From assembly GCF_024807035.1 (NCBI RefSeq), contig NZ_JANUCQ010000002.1, positions 248,001-312,000 on the forward strand: 64,000 nt of DNA. Direction: 5' to 3'. Below the pieces are notes generated by a model. That model ran no database searches. It was not told the origin of the DNA and saw only the letters and a list, made by a program, of their open reading frames with translations. Both the position numbers and the translations under genes were made by a program. Source of the DNA: Methanococcus voltae PS (GTDB lineage Archaea; AGJL01; Methanococci; Methanococcales; Methanococcaceae). This document shows, in pieces, positions 44,521 to 53,524 of the stretch; positions within the stretch are counted from its first letter, which is position 1, and the number at the start of each line of letters is the position of its first letter.

Positions 44521-44580
44521 AAGCAAATATATTCATTTATTTAAATTTATGATTGTTACTTTTAATTATTTTTTTATTTA

Positions 44581-44678
44581 GTTGTTAGTTGTTAGTTGTT
44601 AGTTGTTAGTTGTTAGTTGTTAGTTGTTAGTTGTTAGTTGTTAGTTGTTAGTTGTTAGTTGTTAGTTGTTAGTTGTTA
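44581..44678. repeat. 14 perfect tandem copies of a 7-bp unit (GTTGTTA)
   Basis: 98 bp consisting of exactly 14 uninterrupted copies of gttgtta, between tRNA-Cys and lysK, 160 bp upstream of the lysK start. Perfect repetition implies recent slippage and probable length variation between strains. The remaining DNA of 44510-44837 has no gene. Confidence 0.97.
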
Positions 44679-44837
44679 TTCTTTGTTTTAAGTTTAAATT
44701 CTATTTTTATATTTAATAAATCATCAATTCTATATATCCTATAGTCAATCTTTTTATAAAATTAATACATAAGTAATTAAAATCACTTATTTAAGATTTT
44801 TATAATGTCCAAATTGAATATTTTATGGAGGAAAAAC

Positions 44838-46457
44838 ATGTACTGGGCAGATGCTACAGCTGAAAAAATAATCAAAAAAAGAGATAGACAAGGAATTGAG
44901 GAATATGTCGTATCAAGTGGTATAACCCCTTCCGGTCACATCCATGTTGGAAATGCAAGAGAAACACTTACTGCAGATGGTATTTACCAAGGACTCAAAA
45001 AAGCAGGTAAAAAAGCAAAATTAATATTTGTTGCAGACGATTATGACCCACTTAGGAAATTATACCCGTTCTTAACTGAAGAATACACAAAATACATTGG
45101 TATGCCTTTAAGTGAAATACCTTGTCCTGAAGGGTGCTGTAATAGTTACGCAGAACACTTCTTAAACCCGTACTTGAACAGTTTAAAAGACCTGGGTATT
45201 GAAATTACCACATACAGAGCGAGTGAATGCTATAAAGCTGGTATGTACAACGATGCAATTATAAAAGCTCTCGATAATAGATTAAAAATCAAAGAAATCC
45301 TCGACGGATTCAGAAAAGAGCCACTTGCTGATGACTGGTATCCTTTAAACGTTGTTTGTGAAAAATGCGGTAAAATGATAAACACGAAAATATTAGGATA
45401 CAATAGCGAAGATAAAACAATTACCTACGTTTGTTCCGACTGTGGATTTGAAAATACCGTTCAACCATTCGATGGAATCGGTAAATTACCATGGAGAGTT
45501 GACTGGCCTGCTAGATGGCAAATATTCGGCGTAACTGCAGAACCTATGGGTAAAGACCACGGTGCGTCCGGCGGTTCATATGATACAGGTGTTAAAATCT
45601 CAAGAATGGTTTATGGATACGTTCCACCTGAAAAAATGATTTATGAATGGATTCAATTGAAAGTGGGAGATAAAGCCGTTCCTATGTCTTCATCTGCAGG
45701 TGTTGTATTTGCAGTTAAGGATTGGAATGAGATTTGCCATCCTGAAATATTGAGATTCTTATTAGTAAGAAGTAAACCTTCAAAACACATCGACTTTGAT
45801 TTAAAAGGAATTCCTAACATAGTTGACGATTACGACGAGTTAGAAAGAAAATACTTCGAATTAATTGAAAAACAGAAAAATAATCCGGAAGAAGAAATAA
45901 ATACAAATGACCTCGATAAAATTAGGTTATACGAGGTTGTAACTTCAAATATTCCTGAAAAATTACCTGTTCAAGTAGCATACAAATTCTGTTCAATTAT
46001 TGCACAAATTGCAATTGCAGATAACGAAGAAATTGATATGGAAAGAGCATACGACATATTAAGTCGAAATGGCTACAATGTGGAAGAATTTACCGAATTT
46101 GATAAAACCAGACTTATTGCAAGACTTGAAATGAGTAAAAACTGGGCTAAAAATTACGGTGAAAAATTAATCATTAATACAAAAGAACAGGCAAAAATGG
46201 AGTATGAAAAACTTTCAGATGCCCAAAAAGAATGGGTTAACACATTTATTGCAAGATTTGAAGCTCTTGAAACTCAGGACATTACTGCAATGAACTTGCA
46301 CGAGTTAATCTATGAAGTAGCTAATTCATTAGAATTAGACCCTAAAGACGCTTTTGGAGCTTCATACGCTATGTTATTAAGCAAAAAATACGGCCCTAAA
46401 TTAGGTAGCTTCTTAGCTTCGTTAAATAGGGAAAAAGTAATTGAATTATACAAATAA
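44838..46457 (+). CDS. lysK: Class I lysyl-tRNA synthetase
   Basis: Archaeal-type class I LysRS, 539 residues, which charges tRNA-Lys. Seen: [15 protein letters not shown] at the start, the HIGH-like [28 protein letters not shown], and the KMSKS-like [22 protein letters not shown] and CSDCGFEN form a zinc-binding insert. C-terminal helices follow ([17 protein letters not shown]). I set the start at the ATG preceded by GGAGGAAAAAC; the longer frame begins 11 codons upstream. The gene stands alone after the tandem repeat. Confidence 0.95.
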   Translation: MYWADATAEKIIKKRDRQGIEEYVVSSGITPSGHIHVGNARETLTADGIYQGLKKAGKKAKLIFVADDYDPLRKLYPFLTEEYTKYIGMPLSEIPCPEGCCNSYAEHFLNPYLNSLKDLGIEITTYRASECYKAGMYNDAIIKALDNRLKIKEILDGFRKEPLADDWYPLNVVCEKCGKMINTKILGYNSEDKTITYVCSDCGFENTVQPFDGIGKLPWRVDWPARWQIFGVTAEPMGKDHGASGGSYDTGVKISRMVYGYVPPEKMIYEWIQLKVGDKAVPMSSSAGVVFAVKDWNEICHPEILRFLLVRSKPSKHIDFDLKGIPNIVDDYDELERKYFELIEKQKNNPEEEINTNDLDKIRLYEVVTSNIPEKLPVQVAYKFCSIIAQIAIADNEEIDMERAYDILSRNGYNVEEFTEFDKTRLIARLEMSKNWAKNYGEKLIINTKEQAKMEYEKLSDAQKEWVNTFIARFEALETQDITAMNLHELIYEVANSLELDPKDAFGASYAMLLSKKYGPKLGSFLASLNREKVIELYK

Positions 46458-46549
46458 TATAAAATAGAATATATAAAATAGAATAATTTTATTTTTTAAT
46501 TTTAATTTTTACATTTAATATATATTTTTAATTTTCTTTGTTATTCTTT

Positions 46550-47662
46550 TTATTCAACGATTTCATTAAGTATATTTAAAAATCTTTCATTTTCTTCAAA
46601 GGTTCCTATAGATACTCTTACGTAATAAGGTTCTAATCCGGTGAAAGAGTAACAATCCCTAACAATAACGCCTTTTTTAAGCAATTCCTCGGTAAATTGT
46701 GAAGAATTCATACCATTTTTAACTTTTACGAGCATGTAATTCGCTTCAGTTGGGTAAACGTCTAGTTCTTTAAACTGTTTTATTCCGTCGTATATCATTT
46801 CTCGACTCCTTATTCCGTCATCGAGACTTTTATAAATAAATTCCTTATCCTGAAGTGTAGCGATTGCTGAAATTTGCGTAGCTCTTGTTAAACTGAACGC
46901 TGGTCTTATCCTCATCATATAATCGATTACCTTTGCACTTGAAACACCGTATCCGATTCTTTGACCTGCGAGACCTAAAACTTTTGAGAAGGTTCTTAAT
47001 ACTAGTACATTATCGTATTTTAAAGCCCAATCGGTTAAATCATATTCTTTTCTTGAATATTCAATATAAGCGTGGTCAATCATTACAAGAGCGTCAGTAG
47101 CTTCAACGATTTTCTTAATATCATCAGTAGGGACTACATTACCAGTTGGGTTATTTGGTGTACATATGAAAATAACTTTTGTTTTATCAGTTATTTGACT
47201 TAAAACACTTTCTAAATCTAATTTAAAGTCGTTTTCCTCATCGTATTTAGCCCATTTTATATTTGCACCGTGTATTTTTGCGGAAATTGCATATTGTGTA
47301 AATGTTGGTATTGGTATTATAACTTCGTCGCCTTCATCAATTAAAATCCTCATAATAAGGTCTATTACTTCATCTGCACCATCTCCACCCACGATTAAGT
47401 TTTCTTTTGGTACATTTGCAAAATCGGCTATCTCATGTAATAAAAGCGGGTTTATTGATTCAGGATACTGACTAAATTTCGGTAACTCTTCGAGTAATTT
47501 ATTTTTAATCATTGGTGAGCAACCCCAAGGATTTTCGTTTGAACCTAATTTTATAATTGTTTCAGGGTCTAAATTATATTTTCTTGCGATTTCTTCTTTT
47601 GATTTTCCCGGAACGTATGCTTTAAATTCTTTCACTACATTTCTTATTTTATCATCAATCAT
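46550..47662 (-). CDS. hisC: Histidinol-phosphate aminotransferase
   Basis: Fold-type I PLP enzyme of histidine biosynthesis, 370 residues. Seen: [20 protein letters not shown] (the substrate-binding N-terminus), [34 protein letters not shown], and the PLP-lysine segment [17 protein letters not shown], followed by the R residues of [12 protein letters not shown]. The start has GATGATTTT upstream. Convergent with lysK. Confidence 0.93.
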   Translation of the reverse strand: MIDDKIRNVVKEFKAYVPGKSKEEIARKYNLDPETIIKLGSNENPWGCSPMIKNKLLEELPKFSQYPESINPLLLHEIADFANVPKENLIVGGDGADEVIDLIMRILIDEGDEVIIPIPTFTQYAISAKIHGANIKWAKYDEENDFKLDLESVLSQITDKTKVIFICTPNNPTGNVVPTDDIKKIVEATDALVMIDHAYIEYSRKEYDLTDWALKYDNVLVLRTFSKVLGLAGQRIGYGVSSAKVIDYMMRIRPAFSLTRATQISAIATLQDKEFIYKSLDDGIRSREMIYDGIKQFKELDVYPTEANYMLVKVKNGMNSSQFTEELLKKGVIVRDCYSFTGLEPYYVRVSIGTFEENERFLNILNEIVE

Positions 47663-47743
47663 AAAATCATCTCAGTTAATAATTAAAAATATTATAGAAT
47701 TATAGGGGGTATAATTAAAATTATAGACGTATAATTCAATCGA

Positions 47744-48502
47744 TTAAAGTATTTGTAATTCTTCTAAAGGTAATTTTTTAGCATCGTATAAAGCTTCTGC
47801 CCTCTTTAAAATTAATTCGTCAGCTTTATCTCCTTCTTTGAATACTACAAATATGGCAGTAGGTTTTTTGTTATCGATTATTTTTTGGATATTTTCCTTT
47901 GTAATCGTACATTTCTTTTCAATACCCTTTAAGGCTTTTTCAGGCATTTTTGGATTAATAACTAGCATATCTTCAGGTTCTAAAACACCTTCTGTCGAAA
48001 TAATGTTTAAATTAGTCTTTAAAGTTATTCCCATTGCTTTGTTTGCTTCTTCGTTTATTTCGTTCAATATTTTTATTAATTTTTTATTGCTAACTAAATA
48101 TAACGCCTCAGAGTCAAGATTTATGATAGTTTTTTCTTGCTCAAATCCAAAAGCTTCTAAAACGTTATTTAAACTTTTTTGAGCGTCCAATATTATTTTG
48201 GTAAACTCTTCAGCTTCTTCTTTTGTTAATTCGTGATTAGGAGCTTTTTTGTACACGTATTCGTCAGCTTCTATTAAATCATAGGCTGCTTTTTTAAGCT
48301 CTAATATGTTAATACTACCTGCTTTTGCGTCTTTATGGGTTTTTTCAGCATTTTTGGTGTTCGCACTGTCACCATTTTCAGCACCATTTTTATTGCCCAT
48401 ATTCTGTTTTTTAAGTTCTATCAATTTCTCTTGTTCCAATTTTGAAATTGATTCTATTGATTTTTTAAGTAATTCTTGCGAATTTCTAAGTTGTTTATCC
48501 AT
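47744..48502 (-). CDS. Hypothetical protein, possibly Methanococcales-specific
   Basis: A 252-residue soluble protein that I do not recognise. The N-terminal part (about 1-75) is charged and probably coiled: SIESISKLEQEKLIELKKQN followed by an NG/NK/AK-rich linker. The rest is alpha/beta-like, with LELKKAAYDLIEADEYVYKK, FEQEKTIINLDSEALYLVSN, and a C-terminal KPTAIFVVFKEGDKADELIL. No membrane segment. I set the start at the ATG preceded by GATGATATA; the frame extends 4 codons upstream. It lies downstream of the LOR/SDH gene on the same strand, 78 bp away, so they may be cotranscribed. Confidence 0.6.
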   Translation of the reverse strand: MDKQLRNSQELLKKSIESISKLEQEKLIELKKQNMGNKNGAENGDSANTKNAEKTHKDAKAGSINILELKKAAYDLIEADEYVYKKAPNHELTKEEAEEFTKIILDAQKSLNNVLEAFGFEQEKTIINLDSEALYLVSNKKLIKILNEINEEANKAMGITLKTNLNIISTEGVLEPEDMLVINPKMPEKALKGIEKKCTITKENIQKIIDNKKPTAIFVVFKEGDKADELILKRAEALYDAKKLPLEELQIL

Positions 48503-48580
48503 TATATCATCCATTACTATTTTATAGTATTCTATTTTATTAATTATTAATCTATTATTAATTATTAATCTATTATTAAT

Positions 48581-49858
48581 TTATTTTTTACTATTGTGTT
48601 CATTTTCCAATTTTTCCAATTCTTTTGCCAATAAGACTAAAAATACACCTATGTCCGTTACAACACCAATTGCTTGGGACGTCCCCCTGTCCATTAATTT
48701 TGTAACTGTTGCAGGTAATATATCTACACACACGGTTTTTACAGACGATGGCATTAAATTACCGGTTGCTATTGAATGCAAGAGCGTTGCCATCATAATA
48801 ACCATTTTTTTGTCCATAACCATGCTTCTCATGATGTCCTGAGCTTCTACGGAATCAGTAACTACATCTGGGAGCGGTCCATCGTCCCTTATACTTCCTG
48901 CCAATATGTAAGGTACATCATTCTTTATACATTCGTACATAATACCTTTTGTGATTATACCTTGTTCTACAGCATTTCTTATGCTTCCTGCTTTGTTTAC
49001 ATCGTTTATTGCGTAAATATGGTGTTTATGACCACCTACAACAGGGTTTGCAGATTCTATATTAATACCTAATGAAGTGCCATATAATACACTCTCGATA
49101 TCGTGCGTTGCGAGTGCGTTACCTGCTAAAAGACCTTGAACATATCCCATTTCCACCAATTTAGCTAAAGCTTCTCCTCCACCGGTATGTATAATTGCAG
49201 GACCACCCACTATTGCAATACCGCCTTCTTTTTTGCCTTCTTTTAAATTCTTTTGATATTCCTGTTTGATTTCAAACATTTCCTTTGCAATTTTTCTAAT
49301 TATGGCTTCCTTTGGTTTTTCAGAAGAAACTTCAGAATTCATGAATTCGAATAATTGACCGGCGTCTCTTGGTTTTTCAGGAGGTACGATTCTAATACCG
49401 CTGTGACCTACTACAACATAGTCGCCAGCTTTAATTTTACGTATAACCTTTGTTTCAGCGGTTTTTGCGACAGGGTCTACAGTTATTACAGCATCCATTT
49501 TTGGATGTTGTACACTAATCCACTCACCATTTAATTTAACAAAAGTTTGGTGGTTTGTTGTTGAATAAAACCCTTTAGGTAAGCACTGGTCTTTTTCAGC
49601 TTGTTTCAAATTAACATCTTGAACTTCGGGAATATCTGCACCAATGTTTTGTAATTCTTCCAATATGCTCTCAAGGTGCTGTTGACTCTCATTTGAGATA
49701 ATTAAGAGCTTTGCATAGGAAGGGTCAGTTTTTTCTTTTCCTATATCAAATTCTAAAACTTTATAGTCTCCGCCCAATTCCAAGGTAGTATCGAAAACTT
49801 TTGTCATAATCATGCTATCTACAATGTGCCCTTTCAATTCAATTTCACGCATAAACAT
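48581..49858 (-). CDS. LOR/SDH-domain protein (TIGR00300 type; archaeal ornithine cyclodeaminase-like)
   Basis: A 425-residue protein. The N-terminal half, REIELKGHIVDSMIMTKVFD with GGDYKVLEFDIGKEKTDPSY, is the LOR/SDH bifunctional-enzyme conserved domain. The C-terminal half has a Rossmann-type region GGIAIVGGPAIIHTGGGEAL and YGTSLGINIESANPVVGGHK, plus VTDSVEAQDIMR and PSSVKTVCVDILPATVTKLM. Family members in methanogens have been linked to an ornithine cyclodeaminase activity that makes proline; I infer the same here, but another amino-acid dehydrogenase-like role is possible. The ATG at 49858 has GGTGAAATA upstream. Confidence 0.85.
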   Translation of the reverse strand: MFMREIELKGHIVDSMIMTKVFDTTLELGGDYKVLEFDIGKEKTDPSYAKLLIISNESQQHLESILEELQNIGADIPEVQDVNLKQAEKDQCLPKGFYSTTNHQTFVKLNGEWISVQHPKMDAVITVDPVAKTAETKVIRKIKAGDYVVVGHSGIRIVPPEKPRDAGQLFEFMNSEVSSEKPKEAIIRKIAKEMFEIKQEYQKNLKEGKKEGGIAIVGGPAIIHTGGGEALAKLVEMGYVQGLLAGNALATHDIESVLYGTSLGINIESANPVVGGHKHHIYAINDVNKAGSIRNAVEQGIITKGIMYECIKNDVPYILAGSIRDDGPLPDVVTDSVEAQDIMRSMVMDKKMVIMMATLLHSIATGNLMPSSVKTVCVDILPATVTKLMDRGTSQAIGVVTDIGVFLVLLAKELEKLENEHNSKK

Positions 49859-50166
49859 TATTTCACCGAATTTTTGTTTTTAAAGCCTTTAACAGTGTAT
49901 TCAACAGTGTTATTATTCAGTATACTTGTATTTTATATTTGTATTTTATCATAATAATTGGAATTATTGGAATTATTTGTAATTTGTATTAAATTTAAAA
50001 ATATATATTTTATATTCTTTTTATGTGCTAAATTATATAAAGATTTTTGGAAATGGATATTGTAAATAAAAAAAAGAAATTAGTTCTATAAAAATAATAA
50101 AACAATACTTAATACTTAATAATTAAAAAAAAAGAATAAAAGAATAAAAGAATAAAAATTTAAGAT
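49859..50166. other. Intergenic region between the LOR/SDH gene and the transketolase genes
   Basis: 308 bp of AT-rich DNA. On the minus strand it contains the T-rich end of the transketolase operon (50124-50160) and then the promoter region of the LOR/SDH gene; no gene seen. Confidence 0.4.
50124..50160 (-). terminator. T-rich terminator of the transketolase operon
   Basis: On the minus strand a run of T tracts (ttttattctttt repeated three times, then eight or more T) follows the stop of the C-terminal transketolase gene, typical of an archaeal terminator. The three ttattctttt-like copies are themselves a short tandem repeat. Confidence 0.5.
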
Positions 50167-51099
50167 TTATAAGTTTTTAACAATTGTTTCAGCTACGCTT
50201 TTACCATCTAACTTGTAGTAGGTTAACAATTCGTTTGCAGGTCCAGATTTACCGAATGTGTCATTTATACCGATTCTTAAAACTCTTTTATTGAGACCTT
50301 TTGAAGAAACAACTTCTGAAACAGCTCCACCTAAACCACCGATTACGTTGTGGTCTTCCAAAGTTACGATTATATCTTTTGCAAATGATATTGCAACTTC
50401 GTCAATAGGTTTTATTGAAGTCATAGATACTACTTCAGCGCTTATTCCTTCATTGCTTAAGTATTCTGATGCTTTTAAAGCTTCTGGTACTACTTCACCG
50501 GTTGCGATAATTGTTATATCAGTTCCTTCTTTTAATTTTCTTGCTTTTCCTAATTCGAATTTTGCATCTTCTTCGTTATCAAATATAAGTTCGGTGTTTC
50601 CTCTTGGCATTCTTACATAAACTGGTCCTTCGTAATTTGCACACCATCTAATAACGCTTTTAGCTTCATAGTAATCTGCAGGTGCTAAAACTACCATATT
50701 TGGTATAACTCTCATAATTGCCAAATCTTCGGTCATTTGGTGGGAAGCTCCATCTTCACCTACAGTTACGCCACTGTGAGTTGCGCATACTTTTACATTT
50801 AATTTAGGGTACGCTATTGAGTTTCTTATCTGTTCCCAAGCCCTACCAGTTGCAAACATTGCAAATGTAGATGCAAAAACGGTTTTTCCAGTTCTTGCAA
50901 GACCTGCGGACATTCCAATCATGTTTTGCTCTGCAATACCTGCATTGAAAAATCTTTCAGGGTATTTTTTTGAGAAAAGAGCTGTTTTTGTAGAACCTGA
51001 TAAATCCGCATCTAAAACTACAATATTTTCATTTTTTTCGCCCAATTCAACTAATGTTTCACCATAGGCTTCTCTCATTGCCTTTTTAACTCCATTCAT
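50167..51099 (-). CDS. Transketolase, C-terminal subunit
   Basis: The pyrimidine-binding and C-terminal domains of a split transketolase, 310 residues. Seen: VVLDADLSGSTKTALF, GIAEQNMIGMSAGLARTGKT (the GIAEQ motif of the catalytic Glu), THSGVTVGEDGASHQM, and the C-terminal TLEDHNVIGGLGGAVSEVV. Together with the N-terminal half at 51996-52844 it forms a functional enzyme, probably supplying ribose-5-phosphate and erythrose-4-phosphate. The gene encoding ribulose-phosphate epimerase lies between both halves. Confidence 0.93.
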   Translation of the reverse strand: MNGVKKAMREAYGETLVELGEKNENIVVLDADLSGSTKTALFSKKYPERFFNAGIAEQNMIGMSAGLARTGKTVFASTFAMFATGRAWEQIRNSIAYPKLNVKVCATHSGVTVGEDGASHQMTEDLAIMRVIPNMVVLAPADYYEAKSVIRWCANYEGPVYVRMPRGNTELIFDNEEDAKFELGKARKLKEGTDITIIATGEVVPEALKASEYLSNEGISAEVVSMTSIKPIDEVAISFAKDIIVTLEDHNVIGGLGGAVSEVVSSKGLNKRVLRIGINDTFGKSGPANELLTYYKLDGKSVAETIVKNL

Positions 51100-51144
51100 T
51101 GTTTCACCGTTAGTTTAACTTATATTTATTAAATCAATATATTA

Positions 51145-51185
51145 AATTTTGATTAATTTTGATTAATTTTGATTAATTTTGATTA
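51145..51185. repeat. 10-bp tandem repeat (GATTAATTTT)
   Basis: About four copies of gattaatttt, the last running into the stop codon of the epimerase gene. Between rpe and tktC on the minus strand. Confidence 0.6.
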
Positions 51186-51845
51186 AATTTTGAAATTTGC
51201 AGAAGCTCTTAAATCTTGAACAGCTTTTACAACGTCATCCTTTCCATATATTGCAGATGCAGCAACTAAAGCGTCAGCTCCTGATTCAACAACTTTAGGT
51301 GCAGTATTAGTGTTTATACCACCATCTACGAATATTTTTGTATCGTATCCTTCTGTAAGTATTAAATTTTTCAATTTGTCAATCTTTTTTACCATTGGGT
51401 TTATGAATGATTGACCAGAAAATCCTGGCTCTACAGTCATTATAAGTACCCCGTATAAGTTTTCGAGTACATATTCGATATTTGTGAGACCGGTAGATGG
51501 ATTTAATGCTATTATTGGCTTTGCGCCATGGTCTGCTATCAAATCTACTGTTCTGAATAAATATTTTGTAGATTCTGCGTGGAATGAAATCATATCTGAA
51601 GCTTCAGCTATTTTTGGGATAAATATGTCTGGATTTTCAACCATTAAGTGAACATCTATATCTGTTCCGTGTGTAATATCTTTTAAGTATTCAGGTACCT
51701 TTAAACCCATACTTAAGTTAGGTACAAAGTGACCATCCATAATATCAACGTGGAAAAAGTCAACTTTCGCTTCTTCTGCTTTTCTTACTTCTTCCGCCAT
51801 ATGTCCGTAGTTAGCAGACAATATTGAAGCTCCAATCATAACCAT
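51183..51845 (-). CDS. rpe: Ribulose-phosphate 3-epimerase
   Basis: TIM-barrel epimerase of 220 residues linking ribulose-5-P and xylulose-5-P. Seen: MIGASILSANYGHMAEEVRK, FFHVDIMDGHFVPNLSMG (metal-binding), DVHLMVENPDIFI, ISFHAESTK, VLIMTVEPGFSGQSF, IFVDGGINTNTAPKVVESGA. The start ATG has GGTGATTAA. It sits between the two transketolase genes and would feed xylulose-5-phosphate to them. Confidence 0.95.
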   Translation of the reverse strand: MVMIGASILSANYGHMAEEVRKAEEAKVDFFHVDIMDGHFVPNLSMGLKVPEYLKDITHGTDIDVHLMVENPDIFIPKIAEASDMISFHAESTKYLFRTVDLIADHGAKPIIALNPSTGLTNIEYVLENLYGVLIMTVEPGFSGQSFINPMVKKIDKLKNLILTEGYDTKIFVDGGINTNTAPKVVESGADALVAASAIYGKDDVVKAVQDLRASANFKI

Positions 51846-51995
51846 TTAATCACCATTAATTATAAACTCGATAATTTAGATAAATAACAAATTTATTAAG
51901 TAATAACATAATTTAATTGCTATTTATCAAATATTCGTATAATATTTTTATAGTATTTTTATAGTATTTTTTGATATATTGAGTATTTTCTTTAA

Positions 51996-52844
51996 TTAAT
52001 TGCTTAATTCATTTAAAGCTTGCTCTAATTCTTCCGTATTTGGTGCTTTTCCGTGGAATCCTACGTTATTTTCCATGAATGAAACGCCTTTTCCTTTAAT
52101 TGTGTTTGCAACTATTGCAGTAGGTTTTCCATTTTTAAGTGCTTTTGCGGTTTCTACGGTTTCAATGATTGCTTTGTAATCATGCCCATCAATTTCAAAT
52201 GTGTTCCAACCGAAAGCGTCGAATTTAGCTTTAACGTCGCCTAAACACATTACATCTTCAGTACAACCATCGATTTGTAACTTGTTTCTATCAACGATTG
52301 CGATTAAATTATCTAATTTATAGTGGTGTGCAGCCATTGCAGCTTCCCATACCTGACCTTCTTGGCATTCTCCGTCGCCTAAAAGTGTGAAAACGTTGTT
52401 ATCATACTTATCTAATCTACAACCGAGTGCAATACCCACTGATGCTGAAAATCCCTGACCTAATGAACCGGTGTTTGCTTCAATTCCTGGTATATCAATT
52501 GTAGGGTGACCTTGCAAAAGAGCTCCAACTTGCCTAAGATTCCATAACTCATTCTCTGAAAAATAGTTTAAACTTGCTAATGTTGCATATACTGCAGGGC
52601 ATGCGTGACCTTTACTTAAAATAAATCTGTCTCTATTTAGCATTTTTGGATTTGTTGCATCCTGATTCATAATTTCGTAGTAAAGTGTAGCTACTATGTC
52701 AATAGCAGATAATGAGCCACCAGGGTGTCCTGAATTAGCTTTTGCTATCATTTTTACAATATTGTATCTTAATTTTTTTGTTATTTGGGTTAACTCTTGG
52801 ATTTTTTGTTCCATGGTTTTATCGTTTTTATCGTTTGTACTCAT
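51996..52844 (-). CDS. Transketolase, N-terminal (TPP-binding) subunit
   Basis: 282 residues, TPP-binding half. Seen: [39 protein letters not shown], and the TPP motif [20 protein letters not shown] ending with [16 protein letters not shown]. The ATG is preceded by GGTGTAATT. First gene of the tktN-rpe-tktC operon; its promoter must lie in the gap upstream. Confidence 0.95.
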   Translation of the reverse strand: MSTNDKNDKTMEQKIQELTQITKKLRYNIVKMIAKANSGHPGGSLSAIDIVATLYYEIMNQDATNPKMLNRDRFILSKGHACPAVYATLASLNYFSENELWNLRQVGALLQGHPTIDIPGIEANTGSLGQGFSASVGIALGCRLDKYDNNVFTLLGDGECQEGQVWEAAMAAHHYKLDNLIAIVDRNKLQIDGCTEDVMCLGDVKAKFDAFGWNTFEIDGHDYKAIIETVETAKALKNGKPTAIVANTIKGKGVSFMENNVGFHGKAPNTEELEQALNELSN

Positions 52845-53524
52845 AATTACACCATTTTACATAATTTACATTAATTTACTTATGAAATATATATGCTGAT
52901 TACATAATGTCTGATTACATAATATTTAACATTAAATAATATTTTATAATTCATTTAATTCACTACTTATTTATATATTTAGCATATGGCTAGACTTACT
53001 AAATAGAATTTTGATTTTAATTTTATATTCATATTATATTATTACAATCCTATAATTTATACTATACAATTGAATATAATATTAATAAAATATTTAACAA
53101 TTTATTATATTATATTTCAATTAAGGATTATATTTAAATACTTAATTAGGATATTTGATGTTAACGAATACATAAAAAAATACAAATTAACAATACAAAT
53201 TAATTAAAAATACAGATTTTAATTTTATTACCCGTATCATTATGTAATTATAAATACAATCGAAACTATAGATACATATGTAGATGTTGATACAAATTTG
53301 TATAGGTAGTTGTATAGATATAAGCATATATTTTGCAAATGTGATTTATACAAGAATGAAGTATTAAACTCTACAGAATCATATAAATAATTTGTAACAC
53401 ATTGTATTATTGAATTATAAATTATATAAATGATATAAATTATATAAAACGTATAAATTATTAAAATAAATTAAAAAGAAAGTAATATTAAAAAATTATC
53501 ATATATTTATACTACGGTGAAAGA
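52845..53524. other. 680-bp divergent promoter region, tkt operon / ppsA
   Basis: A long, strongly AT-rich region between the divergent transketolase and PEP synthase genes. It contains many TATA-like strings, for example atataaatgatataaattatataaaacg near 53420-53450. I see no gene or structured RNA. The size is large for this genome, so both promoters may carry upstream control sites. Confidence 0.4.

Noticed and set aside
44581-44678. Possible CRISPR or telomere-like array
   Set aside because: A 7-bp unit without spacers; simple tandem repeat only.
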